64,000 nucleotides of DNA from Leptasterias polaris. Lineage: Eukaryota; Echinodermata; Asteroidea; Forcipulatida; Asteriidae. Of this stretch, positions 45,001 through 60,000 are shown in pieces; positions within the stretch are counted from its first letter, which is position 1, and every line of letters begins with the position of its first letter. Location of the stretch: positions 3,825,001-3,889,000 of the forward strand of contig JAZGTN010000068.1 in assembly GCA_037783415.1 (NCBI GenBank). Reading direction: 5' to 3'. The translations under genes and the position numbers were made by a program. Under the pieces are notes generated by a model that made no database searches, had not been told where the DNA came from, and was given only the letters and a program-made list of their open reading frames with translations.

Positions 45001-48000
45001 ATACACCGGATGGTCTCGACGCTATGCTGAAGATTGTGAAACCGAGAGCAAGTCTCATACCAAAGAGAAAACGCCTCGGGGGAATTGAACCGGATACCTT
45101 CGCCTCCTGGACGATGTTTGAGAATCTCTCAATACCTTCTTTGTTATGTAGAACTTTTTCATTAAACTCTTTATAGTTTATTATTCCAACAGAACGCTTT
45201 TCATCCGCATTTTTTATGGACTCTGCTCTCCGTTGCTTCCTCAGGAATTTCATCTTTGTGTTCAGGTATGATTCAAAGCCAATCGGATACGGCATCTTTT
45301 TGGTGATGTTCACAAATTGGGCTGCCTTCTGGATGTAAGTTAACTTGTTATAGAGCGTCGATGGGGCTATACCCAGAACTGTGTATTCGCTGAGCCAATC
45401 TTGGATGATTGTGGCGTCATACAGCGTTTCCCATGGAATCTGGGTGTGGTCATCGATTTTGCGCCCGTGACATGCAAAGTAGATAAACTTTGAAACAACT
45501 TGACATACTTCATTTGGATAGCCACTGTTCTTCAAGCAAATGCTGTAACCCTGTACAAAGTTCTTAAATTCCGAAAAGAGGGATGTGGGGTAAGAGGAAT
45601 TCAACCCACGGGATTCGGTTTTGGTCCTTGATTTACCTCTTTGTGACGGCGTTAGAACTTTCTTCATTGTTTTCTTTACTGGTGACGTTGGTGGTGATGG
45701 CACCGTGCCGTCGCTTCTGTTATTATCATCTTCAGAGCTTCCCTTATCATCAGACTCAAGGAGATCCATTGCAGAGTTTAATTCTGGGCCGTCTTCTTTT
45801 TTTGAAGGCCGGCAGGCATTCACGGTTCGTCGATTGCAACTCATTTTTGCTTCTGTCATGGTACATTTATGCACCCTCGCCATATGGGCGTATACGTTTT
45901 TGTATAAGCCGTGGTGTTTGCAGCCAAAAGGGCACATTCGACCCTTATGGTGGTTAAACGGGCTTTCACTTGGCGGGCTGGTTCTGTCGTTCTAGATAGA
46001 AGTAGAGAAAAAAAATATCAAATCGTCGTGTGGCCAGCTGAAGGTCGTAAGGCCTTACGTCCTTTTGCCGGGAACCCAACGTAAATCATTCATCCCTGCA
46101 GAATGTTTAAGTAATACAATGACTTGATTTGTATCATTATTGATAATCTAAGGATCCGAATGCTAAATTTAAATTCCATTATACTTTAAAGGATTGAGAA
46201 GCGATCAAACCCTTAAAAATGGATTTGTTTGAAATACAATTTGCATGTTTTTTTGTTTGGTCTTAGCAACAGCTTGCATGCCAGAAAAAGTTTACTTACT
46301 TTTGTTGCTTCCTCGTCCAAAAGATTATCCAACGTCTCTTTCGTTGCTGGTTTGTGGCTGGTTTGTAATAAAAGAAGAACAACAGTAAATTTGGATACAA
46401 GTTGATGCTCTAATTATGAACAAACAAAACAATGACAGGGTGCATTATTTTGTATTTTAAAAGAATTGTCTGTATATTTACATTTGGGTAAAAGATTATT
46501 TCAACAAATTAAAACTTTATTGTAATTTCGGTCGACCATGCCAATCAGCACGGTTAGTTTATCAACAATGGAAAGGTCTATTATTGTGAATCTTCACGCT
46601 CATTTTTCAGGACCCCCCCAAAAAAAATTAAAAAATAAATAAAATATATAACAAAATAAATTTAAAAAAAGTAGAAACTATCTTCGGAAAATCAAAAAAT
46701 CAACGTAAAACAAATGGTTGCCATGGCAACAACCTTTTTTTTAAATGGTTTTTATTAAAATGATATTAGAAACCTTTGGAAAAAGTCAGACAAATTCGCA
46801 GTGATCGGCCAATGCTTTAAAAAAGTTATTTGGGGGAAAAATGGTAATGGCACATTGTGCCACCCCTTCGGTTCCTGATAGGGTAAAAAGACTAGATTAA
46901 AGGAATACCTTGAGGTAAAAACTTTAGTAAAAAGTTAACACCAAAGGTATCATTAGGACAAACCCTTAGTAAATAGGCAATATTCATTGCAAGCCTTTTT
47001 GGTTCTGTCGGTGCAGACTAGGAACACAACAATTGTACAAACCTTTTCACAACTTGTTTTTGGCTCAAGAGCCAATGACTTCCAGAGGACGAGTTAATTG
47101 TTGGCGAAGATGTTTCGGGCCATTGAATGTCGGATAAGGAGATGTTTCTTGATGTGGTTGATCTTCCACTGTTTCAGACAAAATATGTAATAAATAAGGA
47201 CGGTATTAATAAGTCAATGAAAACTTCATATACCCAGACTAATTAAATTGTAGTAAAAGTATGTCAACAATGCACTCGACAAAGTTACAGATGAATCGTG
47301 TCAGTATTGCAGTACTAAAGGGGAAACACAAATATTAAGGACATCCATTAGTAAAAGGCTAAATAAAGGACCCTTTGGGAAAACCTTTCATAAAAAAGTC
47401 ACATCCTTTGGGGAAAACTCCTAGTAAAAGAATTACATCATAGGTACACTTACCGCAACCCCATTATAAAATGTACCCTTAGGAAAAACCCTTAGTAAAA
47501 TCACTAGATCAAAGGCAACCATAAGCTAATAGTTTCCTTTGATCAACCAAACTTAGGGCAAACCCATGATACAAAAGGCTATATCAAAATGCGCCCTTAG
47601 GGCAAACCCATGATACAAAAGGCTATATCAAAATGCGCCCTTAGGGCAAACCCATGATACAAAAGGCTATATCAAAATGCGCCCTTAGGGCAAACCCATG
47701 ATACAAAAGGCTATATCAAAATGCGCCCTTAGGGCAAACCCATGATACAAAAGGCTATATCAAAATGCGCCCTTAGGGCAAACCCATGATACAAAAGGCT
47801 ATATCAAAATGCGCCCTTAGGGCAAACCCATGATACAAAAGGCTATATCAAAATGCGCCATTAGGGCAAACCCATGATACAAAAGGTATATCAAAATGCG
47901 CCCTTAGGGCAAACCCTATTCCACAAAACGACTCGTGCAAAAAAGATACTAACATCCCTTGCTTTTAAGGATCAGCCTTAGTAGATCAAATAATTTAGGG

Positions 48001-51000
48001 TTAAAACGTAGTGAAAAGACTTCATTACAAGAAGCTCTTAGCGTTATCTATCAGCAAATAGGCTACCGTACATTGTATGCACTTTTTTCTCGACTATGCA
48101 AACCTGGAACACAACACTTGTACAAACCTTTTCTTAAATGACGTTTGCGTAACTGGCCAATGACTGTCGGATGACGAGGAGTTACTAGTTGACACTGGAC
48201 GTCGCTTCCTGTTTAAATACAAAAACAAAACATTAATAAAAGAACAAATGATAACTTCCTTTTGTAACATTAATATCAATATCTAATAAACTGTATTTCC
48301 ACTCGGATTTGATGTTTGCATCGGGACAAACCCTTAGTAAGAAGCCCGCATAATCACTATGGTAAAACTCTAAGTAAAAAGACTAAATCATTGGTCCTCT
48401 TAGGACCTTCGGTAAACAGACTTCTATATGAACAACAGGACAAACTCTTGGTAAAGAGGCAACATCAAAGATGGCATTAGGGAAACACATCAGATCAAGT
48501 ATCTACACAATAAATCCAGCCTTAATGACAAACCGTAGTATGTTAACTTAAAGTGCCAAATATTTTCCGCACCAAAATTTATCTTAAACATAGGTACCGT
48601 TAGGGAATACCCTTATGAAAGGGTTACATCAAAATGTATCTTTTGAGCAAACCCTTAGTAAAAACGACTAAATAACCCTCTTCCAAAAAACGACTCGATG
48701 AGAACAGATACTAACATCCCTTGCCATTAAAGATCAGCCTTAGTAACAGGGCTAGATCAAATAATTTAGGGTTAAAACGTAGTGAAAAGACTTCATCACA
48801 AGAAGCTCTTAGCGTTATCTCTCAGCAAAAAGGCTACTGTACATTGTATGCACTTTTTTCTCGCCTATGCAGACTTTGAACACAACACTTGTACAAACCT
48901 TTTCTTAAATGACGTTTGCGTAAATGGCCAATGACTGTCGGATGACACTGGACGTCGCTTCCTGTTTAAATACAAAAACAAAACATTAATAAAAGAACAA
49001 ATGAGAACTTCCTTAATATCAATATATAATAAACTGTATTTCCACTCGGATTTGATGTTTGCATCGGGACAAACCATTAGCAAGAAGCCCGCATAATCAC
49101 TATGGTAAACCCTAAGAAAAAAGACTAAATCATTGGTCCTCTTAGGACCTTCGGTAAACAGACTTCATATATATGAACACCAGGACAAACTCTTGGTAAA
49201 GAGGCAACATCAAAAATGGCATTAGGGAAACACATCAGATCAAGTATCTACACAATAAATCCAGCCTTAAAAAACCGTAGTATGTTAACTTAAAGTGCCA
49301 AATATTTTCCGCACCAAAATGTATCTTAAACATAGGTACCGTTAGGGAATACCCTTATGAAAGGGTTACATCAAAATGTACCTTTTGAGCAAACCCTTAG
49401 TAAAAACGACTATATAACCCTCTTCCAAAAAACGACTCGAGGAGAACAGAAAATATAAATAAAAAATAAAAAAACCTTTAGAACTAACCCTTAGAAGGAA
49501 GGCTAGATTCATTGAATGTCCTTTTTGTCGTGTCTGTCAAGACTCCAAACACATGAATTGCACAAACCTTTTGTTAGATGGCAATGGAGTGATGGGACTC
49601 TCGTCTGTTGATGAAGAAGAGGAATTCAGTAACTTCGATGACGGAGCTTCAACAACGGTTCCTTCTTCATTATTCACGATGTCTTGTTCATGTTGCTTCT
49701 TACCACTGTGTGATTTGCTGCTATTTCGTAAAAAGGTAGATAACAGAAGAACAACATTTTTAATAGATCAATGGAAACTTTATTTTGTTACCCAGCCAGA
49801 GTAAACTTGAGTAAATCTGTCAACCCTACACTCGACAAAGTTACTAATAAATTATTTCCCTTTTGAAATATTAAGGACAAAACAAATATACAGCTACATC
49901 ACAGGTAACCTTAAGAAAAGCCGGCAATACAAAGGCTGCACAAAAATTGAAAACTCGGGGAAAACCAATAGCGAAAAGGCTACATCAAAAGGAATACTTA
50001 ATAGGGTAAACCATTCAAAATCTACCCTATAGGGCAAACTCTTAGTAACAGGGCTAGATCAAATAATTTAGGGTTAAAACGTAGTGAAAAGACTTCATTA
50101 CAAGAAGCTCTTAGCGTTATCTCTCAGCAAAAAGGCTACTGTACATTTTATGCACTTTTTCTCGCCTATGCAGACTTTGAACACAACACTTGTACAAACC
50201 TTTTCTTAAATGACGTTTGCGTAAATGGCCAATGACTGTCGGATGACACTGGACGTCGCTTCCTGCTTAAATACAAAAACAAAACATTAATAAAAGAACA
50301 AATGAGAACTTCCTTAATATCAATATATAATAAACTGTATTTCCACTCGGATTTGATGTTTGCATCGGGACAAACCCTTAGTAAGAAGCCCGCATAATCA
50401 CTATGGTAAACCCTAAGAAAAAAGACTAAATCATTGGTCCTCTTAGGACCTTCGGTAAACAGACTTCATATATATGAACAACAGGACAAACTCTTGGTAA
50501 AGAGGCAACATCAAAAATGGCATTAGGGAAAGACATCAGATCAAGTATCTACACAATAAATCCAGCCTTAAAAAACCGTAGTATGTTAACTTAAAGTGCC
50601 AAATATTTTCCGCACCAAAATTTATCTTAAACATAGGTACCGTTAGGGAATACCCTTATGAAAGGGTTACATCAAAATGTACCTTTTGAGCAAACCCTTA
50701 GTAAAAACGACTATATAACCCTCTTCCAAAAAACGACTCGAGGAGAACAGAAAATATAATTTAAAAAAACAAAAAACTTTAGAACTAACCCTTAGAAGGA
50801 AGGCTAGATTCATTGAATGCCCTTTTTGTCGTGTCTTTGACAGACTTCAAACACATGAATTGCACAAACCTTTTGTAAGATGGCAATGGAGTGTTGGGAC
50901 TCTCGTCTGTTGATGAAGAAGAGGAATTCAGTAACTTCGATGACGGAGTTTCAACAACGGTTCCTTCTTCATTATCCACGATGTCTTGTTCATGTTGCTT

Positions 51001-54000
51001 CTTACCACTGTGTGATTTGCTGCTATTTCGTAAAAAGGTAGATAACAGAAGAACAACATTTTTAATAGATCAATGGAAACTTCATTTTGTTACCCAGCCA
51101 GAGTAAACTTGAGTAAATCTGTCAACCCTACACTCGACAAAGTTACTAATAAATTATTTCCCTTTTGAAATATTAAAGGACAAAACAAATATACAGCTAC
51201 ATCACAGGTAACCTTAAGAAAAGCCGGCAATACAAAGGCTGCACAAAATTTGAAAACTCGGGGAAAACCAATAGCGAAAAGGCTACAACAAAAGGTATAC
51301 TTAATAGGGTAAACCATTCAAAATCTACCCTATAGGGCAAACTCTTAGTAACAGGACTAGATCAAATAATTTAGGGTTAAAACGTAGTGAAAAGACTTCA
51401 TTACAAGAAGCTCTTAGCGTTATCTCTCAGCAAAAAGGCTACTGTACATTTTATGCACTTTTTTCTCGCCTATGCAGACTTTGAACACAACACTTGTACA
51501 AACCTTTTCTTAAATGACGTTTGAGTAAATGGCCAATGACTGTCGGATGACACTGGACGTCGCTTCCTGCTTAAATACAAAAACAAAACATTAATAAAAG
51601 AACAAATGAGAACTTCCTTAATATCAATATATAATAAACTGTATTTCCACTCGGATTTGATGTTTGCATCGGGACAAACCCTTAGTAAGAAGCCCGCATA
51701 ATCACTATGGTAAACCCTAAGAAAAAAGACTAAATCATTGGTCCTCTTAGGACCTTCGGTAAACAGACTTAATCTATATGAACAACAGGACAAACTCTTG
51801 GTAAAGAGGCAACATCAAAGATGGCAATAGGAAACACATCAGATCAAGTATCTACACAATAAATCCAGTCTTAATGACAAACCGTAGTATGTTAACTTAA
51901 AGTGCCAAATATTTTCCGCACCAAAATTTATCTTAAACATAGGTACCGTTAGGGAATACCCTTATGAAAGGGTTACATCAAAATGTATCTTTTGAGCAAA
52001 CCCTTAGTAAAAACGACTATATAACCCTCTTCCAAAAAACGACTCGAGGAGAACAGATACTAACATCCCTTGCCATTAAGGATCAGCCTTAGTAAAAGGG
52101 CTAGATCAAATAATTTAGGGTTAAAACGTAGTGAAAAGACTTCATCACAAGAAGCTCTTAGCGTTATCTCTCAGCAAAAAGGCTACTGTTCATTGTATGC
52201 ACCTTTTATCGCCTATGCAAACTTAGAACACAACACTTGTACAAACCTTTTCTTAGTTGGCGTTGACATAACTGGCGAAAGACTGTTGGATGACGAGGAG
52301 TTACTAGTTGACACTGGACGTCGCTTCCTGTTTAAATACAAAACCAAAACATTAATAAAAGAACAAATGAGAACTTCCTTTTGTAACATTAATATCAATA
52401 TATAATACACTGTATTTCCACTCGGATTTGATGTTTGCATCGGGACAAACCCTTAGTAAGAAGCCCGCATAATCACTATGGTAAACCCTAAGAAAAAAGA
52501 CTAAATCATTGGTCCTCTTAGGACCTTCGGTAAACAGACTTCATCTATATGAACAACAGGACAAACTCTTGGTAAAGAGGCAACATCAACGATGGCATTA
52601 GGGAAACACATCAGATCAAGTATCTACACAATAAATCCAGCCATAATGACAAACCGTAGTATGTTAACTTAAAGTGCCAAATATTTTCCGCACCAAAATT
52701 TATCTTAAACATAGGTACCGTTAGGGAATACCCTTATGAAAGGGTTACATCAAAATGTACCTTTTGAGCAAACCCTTAGTAAAAACGACTATATAACCCT
52801 CTTCCAAAAAACGACTCGAGGAGAACAGAAAATATAATATAAAAAAAACAAAAAAACTTTAGAACTAACCCTTAGCAGGAAGGCTAGATTCATTGAATGC
52901 CCTTTTTGTCGTGTCTGTCAAAACTTCAAACACATGAATTGCACAAACCTTTTGTAAGATGGCAATGGAGTGATGGGACTCTCGTCTGTTGATGAAGAAG
53001 AGGAATTCAGTAACTTCGATGACGGAGCTTCAACAACGGTTCCTTCTTCATTATTCACGATGTCTTGTTCATGTTGCTTCTTACCACTGTGTGATTTGCT
53101 GCTATTTCGTAAAAAGGTAGATAACAGAAGAACAACATTTTTAATAGATCAATGGAAACTTCATTTTGTTACCCAGCCAGAGTAAACTTGAGTAAATCTG
53201 TCAACCCTACACTCGACAAAGTTACTAATAAATTATTTCCCTTTTGAAATATTAAAGGACAAAACAAATATACAGCTACATCACAGGTAACCTTAAGAAA
53301 AGCCGGCAATACAAAGGCTGCACAAAAATTGAAAACTCGGGGAAAACCAATAGCGAAAAGGCTACATCAAAAGGTATACTTAATAGGGTAAACCATTCAA
53401 AATCTACCCTATAGGGCAAACTCTTAGTAACAGGGCTAGATCAAATAATTTAGGGTTAAAACGTAGTGAAAAGACTTCATTACAAGAAGCTCTTAGCGTT
53501 ATCTCTCAGCAAAAAGGCTACTGTACATTGTATGCACTTTTTTCTCGCCTATGCAGACTTTGAACACAACACTTGTACAAACCTTTTCTTAAATGACGTT
53601 TGAGTAAAAGGCCAATGACTGTCGGATGACACTGGACGTCGCTTCCTGTTTAAATACAAAAACAAAGCATCAATAAAAGAACAAATGAGAACTTCATTTT
53701 GTAACATTAATATCAATATATAATATACTGTATTTCCACTCGGATTTGATGTTTGCATCGGGACAAACCCTTAGTAAGAAGCCCGCATAATCACTATGGT
53801 AAACCCTAAGAAAAAAGACTAAATCATTGGTCCTCTTAGGACCTTCGGTAAACAGACTTCATCTATATGAACAACAGGACAAACTCTTGGTAAAGAGGCA
53901 ACATCAAAGATGGCAATAGGGAAACACATCAGATCAAGTATCTACACAATAAATCCAGTCTTAATGACAAACCGTAGTATGTTAACTTAAAGTGCCAAAT

Positions 54001-57000
54001 ATTTTCCGCACCAAAATTTATCTTAAACATAGGTACCGTTAGGGAATACCCTTATGAAAGGGTTACATCAAAATGTATCTTTTGAGCAAACCCTTAGTAA
54101 AAACGACTATATAACCCTCTTCCAAAAAACGACTCGAGGAGAACAGAAAATATAATTTAAAAAACCCAAAAAACTTTAGAACTAACCCTAAGAAAGAAGG
54201 CTAGATTCATTGAATGCCCTTTTTGTCGTGTCTGTCAAGACTCCAAACACATAAATTGCACAAACCTTTTGTTAGATGGCAATGGAGTGATGGGACTCTC
54301 GTCTGTTGATGAAGAAGAGGAATTCAGTAACTTCGATGACGGAGCTTCAACAACGGTTCCTTCTTCATTATTCACGATGTCTTGTTCATGTTGCTTCTTA
54401 CCACTGTGTGATTTGCTGCTATTTCGTAAAAAGGTAGATAACAGAAGAACAACATTTTTAATAGATCAATGGAAACTTCATTTTGTTACCCAGCCAGAGT
54501 AAACTTGAGTAAATCTGTCAACCCTACACTCGACAAAGTTACTAATAAATTATTTCCCTTTTGAAATATTAAAGGACAAAACAAATATACAGCTACATCA
54601 CAGGTAACCTTAAGAAAAGCCGGCAATACAAGGGCTGCACAAAAATTGAAAACTCGGGGAAAACCAATAGCGAAAAGGCTACATCAAAAGGTATACTTAA
54701 TAGGGTAAACCATTCAAAATCTACCCTATAGGGCAAACTCTTAGTAACAGGGCTAGATCAAATAATTTAGGGTTAAAACGTAGTGAAAAGACTTCATTAC
54801 AAGAAGCTCTTAGCGTTATCTCTCAGCAAAAAGGCTACTGTACATTGTATGCACTTTTTTCTCGCCTATGCGACTTTGAACACAACACTTGTACAAACCT
54901 TTTCTTAAATGACGTTTGCGTAAATGGCCAATGACTGTCGGATGACACTGGACGTCGCTTCCTGTTTAAATACAAAAACAAAACATTAATAAAAGAACAA
55001 ATGAGAACTTCCTTTTGTAACATTAATATCAATATATAATAAACTGTATTTCCACTCGGATTTGATGTTTGCATCGGGACAAACCCTTAGTAAGAAGCCC
55101 GCATAATCACTATGGTAAACCCTAAGAAAAAAGACTAAATCATTGGTCCTCTTAGGACCTTCGGTAAACAGACTTCATCTATATGAACAACAGGACAAAC
55201 TCTTGGTAAAGAGGCAACATCAAAAATGGCATTAGGGAAACACATCAGATCAAGTATCTACACAATAAATCCAGCCTTAAAAAACCGTAGTATGTTAACT
55301 TAAAGTGCCAAATATTTTCCGCACCAAAATTAATCTTAAACATAGGTACCGTTAGGGAATACCCTTATGAAAGGGTTACATCAAAATGTATCTTTTGAGC
55401 AAACCCTTAGTAAAACGACTATATAACCCTCTTCCAAAAAACGACTCCAGGAGAACAGATACTAACATCCCTTGCCATTAAGGATCAGCCTTAGTAACAG
55501 GGCTAGATCAAATAATTTAGGGTTAAAACGTAGTGAAAAGACTTCATCACAAGAAGCTCTTAGCGTTATCCCTCAGCAAAAAGGCTACTGTTCATTGTAT
55601 GCACTTTTTATCGCCTATGCAAACTTAGAACACAACACTTGTACAAACCTTTTCTTAGTTGGCGTTGACATAACTGGCGAAAGACTGTCGGATGACGAGG
55701 AGTTACTAGTTGACACTGGACGTCGCTTCCTGTTTAAATACAAAAACAAAACATTAATAAAAGAACAAATGAGAACTTCCTTTTGTAACATTAATATCAA
55801 TATCTAATAAACTGTATTTCCCCTCGGATTTGATGTTTGCATCGGGACAAACCCTTAGTAAGAAGCCCGCATAATCACTATGGTAAACCCTAAGAAAAAA
55901 GACTAAATCATTGGTCCTCTTAGGACCTTCGGTAAACAGACTTCATATATATGAACAACAGGACAAACTCTTGGTAAAGAGGCAACATCAAAAATGGCAT
56001 TAGGGAAACACATCAGATCAAGTATATACACAATAAATCCAGCCTTAAAAAACCGTAGTATGTTAACTTAAAGTGCCAAATATTTTCCGCACCAAAATTT
56101 TTCTTAAACATAGGTACCGTTAGGGAATACCCTTATGAAAGGGTTACATCAAAATGTATCTTTTGAGCAAACCCTTAGTAAAAACGACTATATAACCCTC
56201 TTCCAAAAAACGACTCGAGGAGAACAGAAAATATAATTTAAAAAAACCAAAAAACTTTAGAACTAACCCTAAGAAGGAAGGCTAGATTCATTGAATGCCC
56301 TTTTTGTCGTGTCTGTCAAGACTCCAAACACATAAATTGCACAAACCTTTTGTTAGATGGCAATGGAGTGATGGGACTCTCGTCTGTTGATGAAGAAGAG
56401 GAATTCAGTAACTTCGATGACGGAGCTTCAACAACGGTTCCTTCTTCATTATTCACGATGTCTTGTTCATGTTGCTTCTTACCACTGTGTGATTTGCTGC
56501 TATTTCGTAAAAAGGTAGATAACAGAAGAACAACATTTTTAATAGATCAATGGAAACTTCATTTTGTTACCCAGCCAGAGTAAACTTGAGTAAATCTGTC
56601 AACCCTACACTCGACAAAGTTACTAATAAATTATTTCCCTTTTGAAATATTAAAGGACAAAACAAATATACAGCTACATCACAGGTAACCTTAAGAAAAG
56701 CCGGCAATACAAAGGCTGCACAAAAATTGAAAACTCGGGGAAAACCAATAGCGAAAAGGCTACATCAAAAGGTATACTTAATAGGGTAAACCATTCAAAA
56801 TCTACCCTATAGGGCAAACTCTTAGTAACAGGGCTAGATCAAATAATTTAGGGTTAAAACGTAGTGAAAAGACTTCATTACAAGAAGCTCTTAGCGTTAT
56901 CTCTCAGCAAAAAGGCTACTGTACATTGTATGCACTTTTTTCTCGCCTATGCAGACTTTGAACACAACACTTGTACAAACCTTTTCTTAAATGACGTTTG

Positions 57001-60000
57001 CGTAAATGGCCAATGACTGTCGGATGACACTGGACGTCGCTTCCTGTTTAAATACAAAAACAAAACATTAATAAAAGAACAAATGAGAACTTCCTTTTGT
57101 AACATTAATATCAATATCTAATAAACTGTATTTCCACTCGGATTTGATGTTTGCATCGGGACAAACCCTTAGTAAGAAGCCCGCATAATCACTATGGTAA
57201 ACCCTAAGAAAAAAGACTAAATCATTGGTCCTCTTAGGACCTTCGGTAAACAGACTTCATCTATATGAACAACAGGACAAACTCTTGGTAAAGAGGCAAC
57301 ATCAAAAATGGCATTAGGGAAACACATCAGATCAAGTATCTACACAATAAATCCAGCCTTAAAAAACCGTAGTATGTTAACTTAAAGTGCCAAATATTTT
57401 CCGCACCAAAATTAATCTTAAACATAGGTACCGTTAGGGAATACCCTTATGAAAGGGTTACATCAAAATGTATCTTTTGAGCAAACCCTTAGTAAAACGA
57501 CTATATAACCCTCTTCCAAAAAACGACTCCAGGAGAACAGATACTAACATCCCTTGCCATTAAGGATCAGCCTTAGTAACAGGGCTAGATCAAATAATTT
57601 AGGGTTAAAACGTAGTGAAAAGACTTCATCACAAGAAGCTCTTAGCGTTATCTCTCAGCAAAAAGGCTACTGTTCATTGTATGCACTTTTTATCGCCTAT
57701 GCAAACTTAGAACACAACACTTGTACAAACCTTTTCTTAGTTGGCGTTGACATAACTGGCGAAAGACTGTCGGATGACGAGGAGTTACTAGTTGACACTG
57801 GACGTCGCTTCCTGTTTAAATACAAAAACAAAACATTAATAAAAGAACAAATGAGAACTTCCTTTTGTAACATTAATATCAATATCTAATAAACTGTATT
57901 TCCCCTCGGATTTGATGTTTGCATCGGGACAAACCCTTAGTAAGAAGCCCGCATAATCACTATGGTAAACCCTAAGAAAAAAGACTAAATCATTGGTCCT
58001 CTTAGGACCTTCGGTAAACAGACTTCATATATATGAACAACAGGACAAACTCTTGGTAAAGAGGCAACATCAAAAATGGCATTAGGGAAACACATCAGAT
58101 CAAGTATATACACAATAAATCCAGCCTTAAAAAACCGTAGTATGTTAACTTAAAGTGCCAAATATTTTCCGCACCAAAATTTTTCTTAAACATAGGTACC
58201 GTTAGGGAATACCCTTATGAAAGGGTTACATCAAAATGTATCTTTTGAGCAAACCCTTAGTAAAAACGACTATATAACCCTCTTCCAAAAAACGACTCGA
58301 GGAGAACAGAAAATATAATATAAAAAAACCAAAAAACTTTAGAACTAACCCTAAGAAGGAAGGCTAGATTCATTGAATGCCCTTTTTGTCGTGTCTGTCA
58401 AGACTCCAAACACATAAATTGCACAAACCTTTTGTTAGATGGCAATGGAGTGATGGGACTCTCGTCTGTTGATGAAGAAGAGGAATTCAGTAACTTCGAT
58501 GACGGAGCTTCAACAACGGTTCCTTCTTCATTATTCACGATGTCTTGTTCATGTTGCTTCTTACCACTGTGTGATTTGCTGCTATTTCGTAAAAAGGTAG
58601 ATAACAGAAGAACAACATTTTTAATAGATCAATGGAAACTTCATTTTGTTACCCAGCCAGAGTAAACTTGAGTAAATCTGTCAACCCTACATTCGACAAA
58701 GTTACTAATAAATTATTTCCCTTTTGAAATATTAAAGGACAAAACAAATATACAGCTACATCACAGGTAACCTTAAGAAAAGCCGGCAATACAAAGGCTG
58801 CACAAAAATTGAAAACTCGGGGAAAACCAATAGCGAAAAGGCTACATCAAAAGGTATACTTAATAGGGTAAACCATTCAAAATCTACCCTATAGGGCAAA
58901 CTCTTAGTAACAGGGCTAGATCAAATAATTTAGGGTTAAAACGTAGTGAAAAGACTTCATTACAAGAAGCTCTTAGCGTTATCTCTCAGCAAAAAGGCTA
59001 CTGTACATTGTATGCACTTTTTTTCTCGCCTATGCAGACTTTGAACACAACACTTGTACAAACCTTTTCTTAAATGACGTTTGCGTAAATGGCCAATGAC
59101 TGTCGGATGACACTGGACGTCGCTTCCTGTTTAAATACAAAAACAAAACATTAATAAAAGAACAAATGAGAACTTCCTTTTGTAACATTAATATCAATAT
59201 ATAATAAACTGTATTTCCACTCGGATTTGATGTTTGCATCGGGACAAACCCTTAGTAAGAAGCCCGCATAATCACTATGGTAAACCCTAAGAAAAAAGAC
59301 TAAATCATTGGTCCTCTTAGGACCTTCGGTAAACAGACTTCATCTATATGAACAACAGGACAAACTCTTGGTAAAGAGGCAACATCAAAAATGGCATTAG
59401 GGAAACACATCAGATCAAGTATCTACACAATAAATCCAGCCTTAAAAAACCGTAGTATGTTAACTTAAAGTGCCAAATATTTTCCGCACCAAAATTTATC
59501 TTAAACATAGGTACCGTTAGGGAATACCCTTATGAAAGGGTTACATCAAAATGTATCTTTTGAGCAAACCCTTAGTAAAACGACTATATAACCCTCTTCC
59601 AAAAAACGACTCCAGGAGAACAGATACTAACATCCCTTGCCATTAAGGATCAGCCTTAGTAACAGGGCTAGATCAAATAATTTAGGGTTAAAACGTAGTG
59701 AAAAGACTTCATTACAAGAAGCTCTTAGCGTTATCTCTCAGCAAAAAGGCTACTGTACATTGTATGCACTTTTTTTCGCCTATGCAGACTTTGAACACAA
59801 CACTTGTACAAACCTTTTCTTAAATGACGTTTGCGTAAATGGCCAATGACTGTCGGATGACACTGGACGTCGCTTCCTGTTTAAATACAAAAACAAAACA
59901 TTAATAAAAGAACAAATGAGAACTTCCTTTTGTAACATTAATATCAATATATAATAAACTGTATTTCCACTCGGATTTGATGTTTGCATCGGGACAAACC

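Noticed and set aside
45583..45995. Two overlapping 124-codon plus-strand frames over YR exon 1 of gene 2
   Set aside because: Antisense shadows of the YR exon; only the minus frame has matching splice sites and conserved motifs.
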